A DNA stretch of 64,000 nt from Bacteroidota bacterium (GTDB lineage Bacteria > Bacteroidota > Bacteroidia > Chitinophagales > Chitinophagaceae): NCBI GenBank assembly GCA_023386235.1, contig JAEWKC010000034.1:140740-204739 (forward strand). Reading direction: 5' to 3'. Under the pieces are notes generated by a model. It did no database searches, had not been told where the DNA came from, and was given only the letters and a program-made list of their open reading frames with translations. A program made the position numbers and the translations under genes. This document shows positions 44,919 to 55,900 of this stretch, piece by piece. Every line of letters begins with the position of its first letter. Position 1 is the first letter of the stretch.

Positions 44919-47768
44919 TTAAAAATTTACGGTAAATCCAATGTTGTAAGACTTTAAAGCAGGATAACCTGTTTGTACTTCCGGATCCATGTTATAATCT
45001 GTTAGAATTTTACTGAATGTAAGAGGATTGATTGCAGAAATAATAACTCTGGCATCCGAAATAAAAGTTCCTCTAAAGAAATCTGCAGGAAAGTTATAAC
45101 TTAATTCTACGTTTCTCAATCTTAAAAATCCGGCATCTTTTACCCACAATGTAGAGGTAACATAGTTGTTGTTATTGCCTAATAAAGATAAACGCGGATA
45201 GGTAGCAGAAGCCCGGGTGTCGATATTTTGATCGGGAAAATAAGCCCATCTGTTGTTAGCTATTGCATACGCATTTCCATTGTTTTCAAAAGCAATTATT
45301 TGATTAGCTGCGTCCAATAGGTTGATACTTCTCTTTGCAGCACCGTGTAGCATTATACGCAGATTTAATCCGGCATAACCTACATTTACAATTCCTGCAT
45401 AATTTATTTGCGGAATAATGCTGTTTCCCACAAGAGTCATATCTCTGGCATCAATAATATTATCGCCGTTTAAGTCTTTATATTTTGCATCGCCCGGCAT
45501 TACCGTACCTAAGGTAGATGCAGGCAAGGAAGCATTCAGACTACCATCGGCAGAGAAATCAGTTATATCATAAAACCTGTCAAATTCGTACCCAATGAAA
45601 CTCCAAAGTGGTCGTCCTGTTTGGTAGTTGGTTGGTGATATGCGCAATTCCTCCATAAAATCTATATTGCTTTTGGCATAAGAGAAATTAGCAGCAATTC
45701 CATAAGAAAATTTTCCTATACCGTTTTTATAATCGGCACTTAATTCCAATCCTTTAGAAGTTACTTTACCCGCATTAATGTAGGGCGACGGTTGACCAAA
45801 TATAGCACTTAGGCTATTATCGGCAATTGGAATATCAGATCTTTTATCCATAAAAACATCGGCGGTTACTTGCAACTTATGCAAAAATGTGGCATCTGCC
45901 CCTATATTAAATTTTGTACTTTTTTCAGTGAAAATTTCAGGGTTTGGCGTATAAGCCGGACCTAAACCACCATGCCAATCAAGATCATTTACGCCTGTGG
46001 CGTAAGAACCGATCCATGAATAATATTTTTGATAAAGATACCTGCCATTGGCAAAATAATCATTTCCTGATGTACCAACAGATCCGCGTATTTTAAAGAA
46101 ATTAAATTTATCCTTATTATCTTTACTATTGATAATGTTGTATGCAGCAGATAAAGAGGGGAAAAATCCGAATCTCTTACTGGGCGCATAATTATCTGAG
46201 CCACTATATGCAAAACCAAATTCTGCATTAAAACGATCATTATAAGTGTAATGGATGCGTCCGCCGAAATTTTGATGTCCATATTGCATTTGAGCGCCTG
46301 CTCCGGGATTTTGATTGGCATCTACATTATAAGTATACTGCAAATAATTTACCGCTGCATGAAGGGTATTTAAACCAAACGTTTTATTGTATCCAATGCC
46401 GGCAATAAACTGCAGCCAATTCCATTGATTGGTGCCATAGTCATCATTAACAGTCGGAATCGTATTTTGATTGGTCGTTTGCGGCTGTCCGTTTATTATA
46501 CGAGCATAATCTTTTGACACAGTATAAGAACCTCGTGTCCATGTATTAAATGAAGCTCCTTGAAATAAGTATAGTCCGGGTGTGATAAAATCAAACTTTT
46601 CTTTCAAATTTACATTGGTAAGCAACGTACGGTCATGTGTGGAAAGGTATCCTAATTCTCGAATAGATGCATACGGATTGTTGGGATAAACAGTAGTTCC
46701 GGGAAATGTCCCGTCTTCATTTATAGGTTTGTAAATAATATTGGGATAAGTTGCTAAATTGTTCCAAAGCTGCGTACCGTCAAAATTAGGAAAATTCCTT
46801 TTTTCCGTTCTGCCACCAATATTTACATTTCCATCAAAGAAATTAAAAAGATTAAAATCAAGATTAGCTCTTATATTAAATTGCTGAAAATAAGCATTAG
46901 AGTGGGTTTCATCATTTTTTACATTATACAAGCCATTATTGCGCATGTGACCCAGTAATACAAAATATCTTGCCGTTTCATTACCTCCATCCACGCTCAC
47001 ATCGGTAGAAGTGTATAACGAGGGGTTTTTTAATGTTTGTGCATACCAGTCGGTATTGATACCATTTCCATTCCTTAAATCGTTGATAGTAGCCTCAGGG
47101 TAATACGGTTGCCATACCCCAAATTGGTTATCATTGTTATATGCTTCATTGTATAATGTTGCATATTCGGCAGAAGAAAGCGGTTTGTTGATATTGACCG
47201 GTTGTTGTAAACCGAATCTTGATTGCAATTGAACTTTGGGCTTACCATATCTTCCTTTTTTAGTAGTTACCCACAAAACACCATTGGCTCCTTTCAATCC
47301 AAAGGTGGCAAGAGCTGCAGCATCTTTTAAAATGCTTACGTTCTCTATTTCCTCTGGTGATAAATATTGGAAGTAGGAAAAATTAGTCTGAAATCCATCC
47401 ACAAAAACAGTAATGTCGCCTTGATTTAATGAACTTAAACCTCTAAGGTATAGAGAAGCGGCATCATAACCCGGCTGCCCCGATGCCTGCGTAACTACGA
47501 GACCAGGAAGAAGTCCATACATAGTGTTGGAAACATTTGCTGTAGGCGTTTTATATAATATATTGCCACTTACAGAGGAATAGGCGGCAGTTGCATTTTC
47601 CGGTTTTATTTTTAAAAGCGGTCCCGGTGCATAAATAGTTGAGTCTTTTATCAAAGAATCTACAACCTCTTCGCTGTCAATATTTTGAGCAAAAGATGTC
47701 TGTTGAAAAATGAAACAGCTTGTAAGGAAATACAGCCAAATCGCTATGACTATTTTATATTTTTTCAT
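44919..47768 (-). CDS. SusC-like receptor lacking the N-terminal carboxypeptidase-like domain
   Basis: I prefer the ATG at 47766-47768 (MKKYKIVIAIWLYF), giving 949 residues; one at 47792 is also possible. After the signal peptide (to about 28) there are only about 45 residues (EEVVDSLIKDSTIYAPGPLLKIKPENATAAYSS) before the plug (NTMYGLLPGLVV, YLRGLSSLNQGDITVFVDGF, ILKDAAALATFGLKGANGVLWVTT). The beta-sandwich found at this place in other SusC proteins, and the VVVVGYG signature, are missing. The barrel ends SYNIGFTVNF. It is paired with the SusD encoded 4 bases on. It may handle a different oligosaccharide size than the first receptor. Confidence 0.9.
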   Translation of the reverse strand: MKKYKIVIAIWLYFLTSCFIFQQTSFAQNIDSEEVVDSLIKDSTIYAPGPLLKIKPENATAAYSSVSGNILYKTPTANVSNTMYGLLPGLVVTQASGQPGYDAASLYLRGLSSLNQGDITVFVDGFQTNFSYFQYLSPEEIENVSILKDAAALATFGLKGANGVLWVTTKKGRYGKPKVQLQSRFGLQQPVNINKPLSSAEYATLYNEAYNNDNQFGVWQPYYPEATINDLRNGNGINTDWYAQTLKNPSLYTSTDVSVDGGNETARYFVLLGHMRNNGLYNVKNDETHSNAYFQQFNIRANLDFNLFNFFDGNVNIGGRTEKRNFPNFDGTQLWNNLATYPNIIYKPINEDGTFPGTTVYPNNPYASIRELGYLSTHDRTLLTNVNLKEKFDFITPGLYLFQGASFNTWTRGSYTVSKDYARIINGQPQTTNQNTIPTVNDDYGTNQWNWLQFIAGIGYNKTFGLNTLHAAVNYLQYTYNVDANQNPGAGAQMQYGHQNFGGRIHYTYNDRFNAEFGFAYSGSDNYAPSKRFGFFPSLSAAYNIINSKDNKDKFNFFKIRGSVGTSGNDYFANGRYLYQKYYSWIGSYATGVNDLDWHGGLGPAYTPNPEIFTEKSTKFNIGADATFLHKLQVTADVFMDKRSDIPIADNSLSAIFGQPSPYINAGKVTSKGLELSADYKNGIGKFSYGIAANFSYAKSNIDFMEELRISPTNYQTGRPLWSFIGYEFDRFYDITDFSADGSLNASLPASTLGTVMPGDAKYKDLNGDNIIDARDMTLVGNSIIPQINYAGIVNVGYAGLNLRIMLHGAAKRSINLLDAANQIIAFENNGNAYAIANNRWAYFPDQNIDTRASATYPRLSLLGNNNNYVTSTLWVKDAGFLRLRNVELSYNFPADFFRGTFISDARVIISAINPLTFSKILTDYNMDPEVQTGYPALKSYNIGFTVNF

Positions 47769-47793
47769 TGTAGTAATATTTGTCATTCTCATA

Positions 47794-49545
47794 TTAATAT
47801 CCCGGATTTTGTATTAAGTATCCTTTATTTACTTCAGCTATGGGGAAAGGTTCCAAAAATTGGCTGGAGCTCCAGAACGCATCATACATTTTTTGCACAG
47901 CATAACCGCTATAGTCCTCCGGCTTTTCTCCGTAGCTTCTATTATTAGCATAAGTAAAAACAAAACCATTTTTTTCGCCGCCAATAATTCCGTTACCCAC
48001 ATTGGGATGCTTCCAGTGTTTTACATCAAAATAGCGGTGCCCTTCTTCATAAAATTCTATTGCCCATTCTCTTTGTATAATTGTTCTTAATCTTGCCTGG
48101 TCGGTTTCAGCAACATTTGGCAACCCGGCTCTCTCGCGTATAATATTAAGGTATCTTAAAGCTTCTGTAGAATTTCCTATTTCATTATAAGCTTCCGCCA
48201 AGTTTAGATAGTTTTCGGCAAGTCTGTATAGAGGAAACTCAAACCATGGTCTTGTACCCGCATGATACCAAAATTTACATCTTCGACCACAACCTTCGGT
48301 TCCTGCTTGACCTTCCCAAGTAGAAGCATTGGAAAGCACTATGGATGACCAGTAATAATCACCAGGGTTATTCCAGGCCCCTTGACCGGCAGCCACAGCA
48401 GAGGCTTTGTATCTTGGCTCCATTTGCTGCATTCTTGTCCAATAATCAGCATAGCTTCCGCCCGGCCATGTTTGTTCGCTACCATCGGCTTTATAATATT
48501 GTGACAACTGAATAAGACTCATGCTATTGGCGCCACCACTCGGACCGTGTGGGTCATAATAGTTGCCGTTTCCGCCTCTGATGCCCGATTGATTTTTATA
48601 AGCCCATAAAACCTCCTCATTGCCCGGTGCTCCCACAGCTCTGCCATAATCGTTGAGCGGATCTCCAGTATTAATGATTTGTACGCCATTGGCTGCTGCC
48701 CAGTTGAGAACTTCCAGATTGGCATCAATAGCCTGTTGCCATCTGTTTTCATCATAATTTCCGAAAGAAATTAAATTATTATTTTCTCCTAAACTTAAGT
48801 AAGGGGTAGCACTATTAAATAACGGACGAGCTGCAAACATAAGAGTCTCGGCTTTTACAGAAAGTGCAATTCCTTTATTGACCCTGCCGCCACCTTGTGT
48901 GGGTTGAGTGGCAGGCAGATAAGTCAATACACTGTCGCAATTCTGGATAATATAGCTTACCAATTCTTGAACACTTGCTCTGGGTATATTAAGATCATTT
49001 TCCGCTGTAAGTGTTGTCCGCACAATGGGCACACCACCATATCTCTTCAGCATTTCTTCATATCTGTATGCTTTCAATATGGTCATTTCCGCTTTCACTT
49101 GTTGTTTTTCGCTTTCGCTCATGTCGGCCACTTTATCAATATTTTCAATGACTAAATTACATTGTCTGATACATTGATAGTTGTAAACAAATCCGTCAGT
49201 GCTGCGCGGAATGCCGGAACCGTCGTTGGCAGTTAAGCCGTTTCTTTGAATTTGCCATCCATCTTCCCAATTAAATTTCACGGCATTAAGTTCGCCCGAC
49301 ACATGACTGAGCGTGCCACTTTTCATGCCGTGTGTTCCATAGGTGTCCCAGTCTTCTATCATAATACCGGCTGAAAGACTCATGGCGTATGCCTGAGCTA
49401 TGGCTGATAATGATTTTTGCCTGGTAGAAAAAATAGAATCTACATTCAAATCGCTTCCTATTCTTTTCTCCAAAAAATCTTTCTGGCATGAAAACATTGA
49501 CAGAGTAAAAAAGGAAATAATATATATATAAATGAGTTTTTTCAT
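47794..49545 (-). CDS. SusD-like lipoprotein, first pair of the HTCS PUL
   Basis: The 583-residue lipoprotein has its lipobox at SMFSC (Cys20) followed by QKDFLEKRIGSDLNVDSIFS. It has the SusD helices AEMTILKAYRYEEMLKRYGGVPIV and GIALSVKAETLMFAARPLFN, and the C-terminal LYRLAENYLNLAEAYNEIG ... IQREWAIEFYEEGHRYFDVKHWKHP and NKGYLIQNPGY. It lies 10 bases after the first SusC gene. The middle has a Gly/Tyr-rich stretch (RGGNGNYYDPHGPSGG) and three cysteines (EGCGRRCK is one cluster) that are unusual for SusD. Confidence 0.94.
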   Translation of the reverse strand: MKKLIYIYIISFFTLSMFSCQKDFLEKRIGSDLNVDSIFSTRQKSLSAIAQAYAMSLSAGIMIEDWDTYGTHGMKSGTLSHVSGELNAVKFNWEDGWQIQRNGLTANDGSGIPRSTDGFVYNYQCIRQCNLVIENIDKVADMSESEKQQVKAEMTILKAYRYEEMLKRYGGVPIVRTTLTAENDLNIPRASVQELVSYIIQNCDSVLTYLPATQPTQGGGRVNKGIALSVKAETLMFAARPLFNSATPYLSLGENNNLISFGNYDENRWQQAIDANLEVLNWAAANGVQIINTGDPLNDYGRAVGAPGNEEVLWAYKNQSGIRGGNGNYYDPHGPSGGANSMSLIQLSQYYKADGSEQTWPGGSYADYWTRMQQMEPRYKASAVAAGQGAWNNPGDYYWSSIVLSNASTWEGQAGTEGCGRRCKFWYHAGTRPWFEFPLYRLAENYLNLAEAYNEIGNSTEALRYLNIIRERAGLPNVAETDQARLRTIIQREWAIEFYEEGHRYFDVKHWKHPNVGNGIIGGEKNGFVFTYANNRSYGEKPEDYSGYAVQKMYDAFWSSSQFLEPFPIAEVNKGYLIQNPGY

Positions 49546-49555
49546 GTCTTAATTT

Positions 49556-52500
49556 TTAAAATTGAACGTTTATTCCAAAATTGTAAATGCGTGTCATTGG
49601 ATATACATACCCCGAACTGGCGCCGCCGGTATCTGCCTGCTCCGGATCAATACCGGGAATTAACTTATCCCAAGTTGCCAGATTATTGCCATTTACATAC
49701 ATTTTTAAATTGGATATATTAAGTTTATTGAACAAATGAAGGTTTTGAAAAGTATAGCTCAGTTCTGCATTTTTAAACCTGAGAAAATCGGTAGACAACA
49801 ACCAGAAATCACTTGGAAGACCGTTGATGTTATCATTAGTTCTGATAGATGCTCTGGGATAGGTTGGCGTAATTCCTTGAGCCGCCTTTTCAGGAGTCCA
49901 TCGACCGTCATATTGCCACTGCATGGCTGCGCCATATCTCATGTAGAACGGATTTCTAATATAGAGGTCGGTCAGCATCAAAGACCCCTGCGCGGCACCT
50001 ATAAACAGGAGGTTTACTGCAAAACCTTTATATCCAAAATTGACAGTAGAACTAAAATTATACCGAGGCAGATTGGAATAACCCACGGGCGCCATATCTC
50101 TTGCATCCAGCATACCATCAGCATTTAAATCTTTGTATCTTATATCTCCTGCCTGCACTGTATTGCCGTCAAAACCAGAGTATAAATGTTGGGCTGCTTC
50201 TTCGTTAGAATCATAAAATCCATCAGAAATATATCCTTTGTATTGTCCAATAGAATACCCTGTTTGGTTCATCCATGGGTAAGGAAATGGTGGTTCGGCA
50301 ATATAATCAATACGATTTTTGGCATAAGCCATGTTGAATTTTACTCCATATCTAAAATTATTGATATTATCATTCCATCCTAATTGAATTTCATACCCTC
50401 CGTTTGTTACTTTTCCAATATTGGCAGGAGGCAAATCAGATCCTACAATGCCGGGAATAGTTCCCACTGCCCAAAGGATATTGTTTCGTTTTTCATGGAA
50501 AATATCTCCGACAAAAGTGAGTCTGTTTCGAAACATATTTAATTCTACTCCCAGATTCTTTTTTACTGCGCGTTCCCAGGTTACATTAGGATTCCCAACA
50601 GATGTTTCTACGGCGCCTTCGTAATAGGGATCTTTAGAGCTTCCATTGCTGTTACCAAAATAATAACCGCTATAATACCAATTAGATACGTAACCCCAAG
50701 TGCTGGGTAAATAAAGAAATCTTCTACCACCTATAAGGTCATTTCCCACCTCTCCATAAGAGGCTCTTATCTTTAAATAACTGATTATATCATTTTTTGA
50801 TAAAAAGTTTTCGTTGCTCACTACCCATCCCAAAGAGAATGCCGGGAAGAAACCAAATCTACTCCCTTCGGGAAAGTTTTCAGATCCGTTATAGCCAATG
50901 TTTATTTCTGCAAGATATCTGCGATCATAATCGTAGGTCGCGCGCCCGGCAAAACCCATTAAACCGGCTGGTACATTATACAAAAGATCGGGAGCGTAGG
51001 TTTTTTGTGCATTTCCCAAAAAGAGAGCGGTGACCGCATGTTTTCCAAAATTATTGGAGTAGTTTGCTGCTGCTTCAAAATACATTCTTCTCCATTTATA
51101 ACTTCTATAGTAATCTTCTATATTTGTGGGAGCAGTGGTTCCGCCATAAAAAATCAAATCGTTAGGATTTTCTGGGGAGCGTCTCATTGCATAAGAGGGA
51201 ACATATCTTTGTGAAGAAATACCTTTAATATAATTATCATTATAAGATACAGTACCAGTTAATGACAAGCCTGTGGTAACATAATCCATTATATGTTTTA
51301 AACGTACATTCGCGTTTAGATTTGTAAAATAACGATCCATATATGAATTATCATATAAAGAGGTTATGGGTGATCTTCCCCAAGCACCCAAACGCTGTTC
51401 AAGCGGATTGGTACTCACAACATAGGAATTGATTAATTTTCCATCAACAATACCTGGTCCGGCATATGGTGGACTCAAGAGTACATTGCCCATTATACTT
51501 TTATATCTTGCATATTGAGAAGTGGGATCCCCATCTTGTTCGTGACCTAACATCCCACCACTTTTGGCAAATTGACTGGAAACATCTACTGTTAAGGTGA
51601 AATATTTTAATAGATTGAAATCGAAATTGGAACGAAAATTATATCTATCATATTGAGAATTAATATTAGCGCCCCCATAATTGGCATTTCTAAATAACCC
51701 TTGCTGATTGAAATAACCCACCGAAGTGAAATATTTCACGTTTTCTGTTCCTCCCGAAATATTGATATTGGTTTGATACTGCGGACCTATTTTACCCAGC
51801 ATTTCATCAAAATAATTATGGCTGGAATAGTATAGGGCCGGACTATTGAGCAACGTTTGTTTTTGCGCATCGGTAAGGTTCATTGCATCTACTTCTTCCG
51901 GCGTATAATCCCGATTATTTTGAAATTTCCACAATTCCTCTTCTGTAAAAATGTAGCGATTATTGGAAGGATCATCACCAAAATCATTTTTCAATGCTTC
52001 GTTGCGGAAAAGAGCATATTCATAAGATCCAAGTAAATTTAACTGAGTAGAAAGTTGTGTTACACCAAAGTTTTGTGTAATACTTACCTGAGGTCTTCCG
52101 CTTCGTCCTCTTTTGGTTGTTACTATTATAACCCCGTTTGCACCTTTTACTCCATAAACCGCCGTTGCAGAGGCATCTTTTAATACGCTTATGTTGTCTA
52201 CCTCATTGGGATCTATACCATTTAATACTTCAAAAGTATTTTGGATACCATCAATAACTACTAATGGTTCTTGTCCATTAGCATTAATCGTAGACAAACC
52301 TCTTATTCTAATGGTTGAGGCATTAATGCCTGGTTCTCCACTTGCTTGCAGCGCATTAATACCAGGCACTTGTCCTACTAGCATGTTAGAAACGTTTGCT
52401 ACAGGAGTGCGAGTCAATGCTTCATCGGAGATAGTGCTTATAGCACCGGTGACTGTTTCTTTTCGTTGTGTTCCATATCCAACCACTACAACGCTATCTA

Positions 52501-52801
52501 TTGTGCCGGGCGGAACAAGCATCACCTCAATATAAGTATTACCGGAAGAAACAGACACTTCTTGTGTCAAAAATCCTACATAAGAAATTTGTAGAGTAGA
52601 GCTATTAGGCACACTCAAAGTGAAATTTCCGGCAGAATCTGCTAAGGTACCATTAGTAGTTCCTAACTCAATAACCGATGCCTGAGGTAATGGATTGAGT
52701 AATTCATCTGACACCTTTCCTCTTATCAAAATTCGCTCTTGAGCGATAATTGCTGAAGCAAATGTTATCAAAAATGAAAGACATAATATTGTTTTCTTCA
52801 T
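49556..52801 (-). CDS. SusC-family TonB-linked receptor, first pair of the HTCS PUL
   Basis: The 1081-residue receptor has a signal peptide (to about 20, SAIIA), a CarboxypepD_reg-like domain (about 24-100: VIELGTTNGTLADSAGNFTLSV, ISYVGFLTQEVSV), DSVVVVGYGTQRKE at about 102-115, a plug (VSNMLVGQVPGINAL, IRIRGLSTINANGQEPLVVIDGI, VLKDASATAVYGVKGANGVIIVTT) and the barrel ending NFGINVQF. It has no STN domain, consistent with control by the HTCS rather than an ECF sigma. It is the first gene of an eight-gene unit running to 35355. Confidence 0.95.
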   Translation of the reverse strand: MKKTILCLSFLITFASAIIAQERILIRGKVSDELLNPLPQASVIELGTTNGTLADSAGNFTLSVPNSSTLQISYVGFLTQEVSVSSGNTYIEVMLVPPGTIDSVVVVGYGTQRKETVTGAISTISDEALTRTPVANVSNMLVGQVPGINALQASGEPGINASTIRIRGLSTINANGQEPLVVIDGIQNTFEVLNGIDPNEVDNISVLKDASATAVYGVKGANGVIIVTTKRGRSGRPQVSITQNFGVTQLSTQLNLLGSYEYALFRNEALKNDFGDDPSNNRYIFTEEELWKFQNNRDYTPEEVDAMNLTDAQKQTLLNSPALYYSSHNYFDEMLGKIGPQYQTNINISGGTENVKYFTSVGYFNQQGLFRNANYGGANINSQYDRYNFRSNFDFNLLKYFTLTVDVSSQFAKSGGMLGHEQDGDPTSQYARYKSIMGNVLLSPPYAGPGIVDGKLINSYVVSTNPLEQRLGAWGRSPITSLYDNSYMDRYFTNLNANVRLKHIMDYVTTGLSLTGTVSYNDNYIKGISSQRYVPSYAMRRSPENPNDLIFYGGTTAPTNIEDYYRSYKWRRMYFEAAANYSNNFGKHAVTALFLGNAQKTYAPDLLYNVPAGLMGFAGRATYDYDRRYLAEINIGYNGSENFPEGSRFGFFPAFSLGWVVSNENFLSKNDIISYLKIRASYGEVGNDLIGGRRFLYLPSTWGYVSNWYYSGYYFGNSNGSSKDPYYEGAVETSVGNPNVTWERAVKKNLGVELNMFRNRLTFVGDIFHEKRNNILWAVGTIPGIVGSDLPPANIGKVTNGGYEIQLGWNDNINNFRYGVKFNMAYAKNRIDYIAEPPFPYPWMNQTGYSIGQYKGYISDGFYDSNEEAAQHLYSGFDGNTVQAGDIRYKDLNADGMLDARDMAPVGYSNLPRYNFSSTVNFGYKGFAVNLLFIGAAQGSLMLTDLYIRNPFYMRYGAAMQWQYDGRWTPEKAAQGITPTYPRASIRTNDNINGLPSDFWLLSTDFLRFKNAELSYTFQNLHLFNKLNISNLKMYVNGNNLATWDKLIPGIDPEQADTGGASSGYVYPMTRIYNFGINVQF

Positions 52802-52860
52802 TTTTTTACTTTTAACATAATTTAGATAAAAAATAAAAACTCTTTTTGTTAATATATATG

Positions 52861-52868
52861 CAAATATA
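52861..52868 (-). promoter_or_regulatory. Candidate -7 box for the HTCS-linked PUL
   Basis: The minus strand reads TATATTTG (TAnnTTTG) with about 50 bases of leader to the susC start at 52801. It lies in the 190-base AT-rich space shared with the divergent regulator gene, where the HTCS would be expected to bind. I could not pick out a direct-repeat operator with confidence. Confidence 0.5.
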
Positions 52869-52991
52869 TAATCGACTTTGCTGTTTTAAATTGCTCTTTT
52901 GTTCATTTGTTTTGCTTAATTAAACATTTATTTGTATTTTTTATCTTTTTATTACTTTTTTTATAGAAATTAGCTGTCTCTATTAGTAAAC

Positions 52992-55900
52992 ATGAAACAC
53001 TTTTTTTTAATTATTGGTTTATTAATCTTTAATGTAGCTTTTTGCCAACAGGAATTAAGATTCAAACATCTTAACAGAGAGGACGGTTTGGCTAATAGCA
53101 CTGTGGAAGCACTATATCAGGACACAAAGGGCTTTATTTGGATTGGAACACCTCAAGGACTTAACAGATTCGACGGCTATACCTTTGATTTTTTTCAGGA
53201 AGGATCTAAAAATAGAAGTATTTGCAATAACTATATACTAAATATTACGGAAGATTCTAAAAAACGTTTGTGGATTGCTACTACTTACGGAGTGGCTTTG
53301 TATGATGAGGTCTATGATATATTTATAACCAAAAATCAACCCAAAGGATATTCTAATTATGTGTTTTTTGTATTTGAAAACAATGAAGGTAAAATAATAG
53401 CCGGTACAGAAAACGGTATAAACATATATGATGAAAAAAGTAAATCCTTCCAGCGATTAGAAAACAATCTATCAAAGCAAAAAGTAAAATGTATAGTACA
53501 AGACAATTTTGGAAAAATATGGATAGGAACAGAAAATGACGGATTGTATATATACAATACCAATTTTAAGCAAGTTTTTAAACTGAACAACGCAAACGGA
53601 GCCTTAAGAAGTAATAACATCAATTGTCTCTCCAAAGACAAAAACGGAAGAATATGGGTGGGCTATTTTGATAAAGGAATTGATGTTTTTACGAATGAGC
53701 ATACCAAAAAATATAGTTTTATTGCAGATGAACACAGCAAAACTAGCTTATCTAGCAATGTTATAAAATGCATTACTCTTGATTCTAAAAATAATATATG
53801 GATAGGAACAGAAAATGGAGGATTAAATATTTGGAATGAACAAAATAATATTTTTACAAGAATTGAAAACACTATTGAAAATCCTGATGGTTTATCACAA
53901 AAAACAGTTTCTTCCATTATTGAAGACTCTCAAAATAACATTTGGATTGGGACTCATCGCGGAGGACTCAATATTTATTCTCCGTTTTTCAACAGCTTTA
54001 TTTATTTTACTCAAGGAGAATACAAAAAATCACTCAGCTTTAAAGATGTAAAATCCTTTGCGGAAGGAAATGACGGAAAACTTTATATAGGAACAGACGG
54101 CGGAGGAATGAATGTATGGAACCGATTGACCAATACAATTAAATATTATAAACATGATGTAAATAATGCACAAAGCATCTCTTCTAATGCGGTACTTTGT
54201 ACATATAAAGACAGTTACGGATACATTTGGACAGGAACCTGGGAAGGTGGTTTGTGTAAATTTAATCCTATTACTGAAAATTTCACTACTTTCAAACATG
54301 ACGAGAACAATGCATATTCCATAAGCTCAGACAAAGTATGGAAAGTTATTGAAGATAAAAACAATAACTTGTGGATAGGCACTACCAATGGCGGCGTTTG
54401 TGTATATGAAAAAGATTATGACAGATTTATAAAAGTCAATAAGTCTAGAAAAGATAAGTCAATTTTATCGGGCAATGATGTATCGGACCTTTGTTTTGAT
54501 AAAAACGGAACGCTCTGGATTGCCACACAGAACGGACTTAATAGATATAGCATAGAAAACGATCACTTTACGTTATACTTTTCCAGCCCAGAGGACAAAA
54601 TTTCCTCACAAAACATTAATACTTTGCATTGTGATGCAAGCGGTGGTTTTTGGGTAGTAACAAACAAAGGGCTTTATAAATACGATTATGAAAAAGAAAA
54701 TTTCACTTATTTTCATTTTAGAAATGCCCCTTTGTATAACATCAAAAGTATTATTGATGATAATGAAGGCAATCTCTGGTGCGGCACTCAAAACGGTTTA
54801 CTGAAAATCAATATAAAAAGTGGTGATGTAAAAAGATATACCGTTTCCGATGGGTTGCAAGGCTTAGATTTTTCTAGAAGCACATGCTTAAAGCTAAGCT
54901 CAGGAGAACTTGTGTTTGGCGGATACAATGGTTTTAATCTATTTAAACCCTCTAACATCTCTGTTAATACTACTCCACCCAAAATTTATATAAGGCAAAT
55001 AAACGTATTAAATAAACCCGTATATCCATCCTCTGAGAAGAAAACAATTTTACGGCAACAAATTTTTTCTAACGGAAGCATTAGATTAACACATGACCAG
55101 TCAGCTTTGTTTTCGGTAGAATTTGCTGCTATAAATTATATTTCTACTTCTAAAAACCAATACTCTTATAAGTTAGAAGGCTACGATAAAAACTGGAATT
55201 ATTTGGGAAGTGAAAGAAAAGTAACCTTTACCAATTTGGACCCCGGAGACTATACGCTACACATTCGAGCTTCTAATAATGACGGTATCTGGAACATGCA
55301 GGGAAGCAAAGTACATATAAAATTACTTCCTCCGTTTTGGAAAACATGGTGGTTCAGAGCTGTTATATTAATAGCAATAATCGCCTTGTTGTATTTTTAT
55401 TTCTCTCTTTATAAAAATCTCATCAATAGAAGGCTCCAAGAAAAGAAAAAGGAAGAAATGTACGATATGCAACTCAACTTTTTCACTCATGTCTCCCATG
55501 AACTTAGAACACCTCTTTCTATTATTTTGGGCGCTACCGAAAAAATGGAAGGCACCAATACAAACCATTCTTTCAATAACTATTATCAACTATTACATAA
55601 AAATGTAAACAGAATGGTATCGCTCATTAAAGAAATAATGGATTTTAGAAAATTAGAATCCGGAATCGTAAAATTAAAAGTAGAAAAAGGAAACTTTAAT
55701 GAGACCGTCATTCAATTATCGCAAGACTTTATACCGATCGCCGAAAATAAAAAAATAGACTACGCAATCAATATATCTAAAAATGAAAATAAAAATGTAT
55801 GGTTCGATAAACAAATAATTGAAACGATCGTATTAAATATACTCAATAATGCTTTTAAATATACCGACGAAAAAGGCAAAGTGTCTATTGAAATTTTAGA

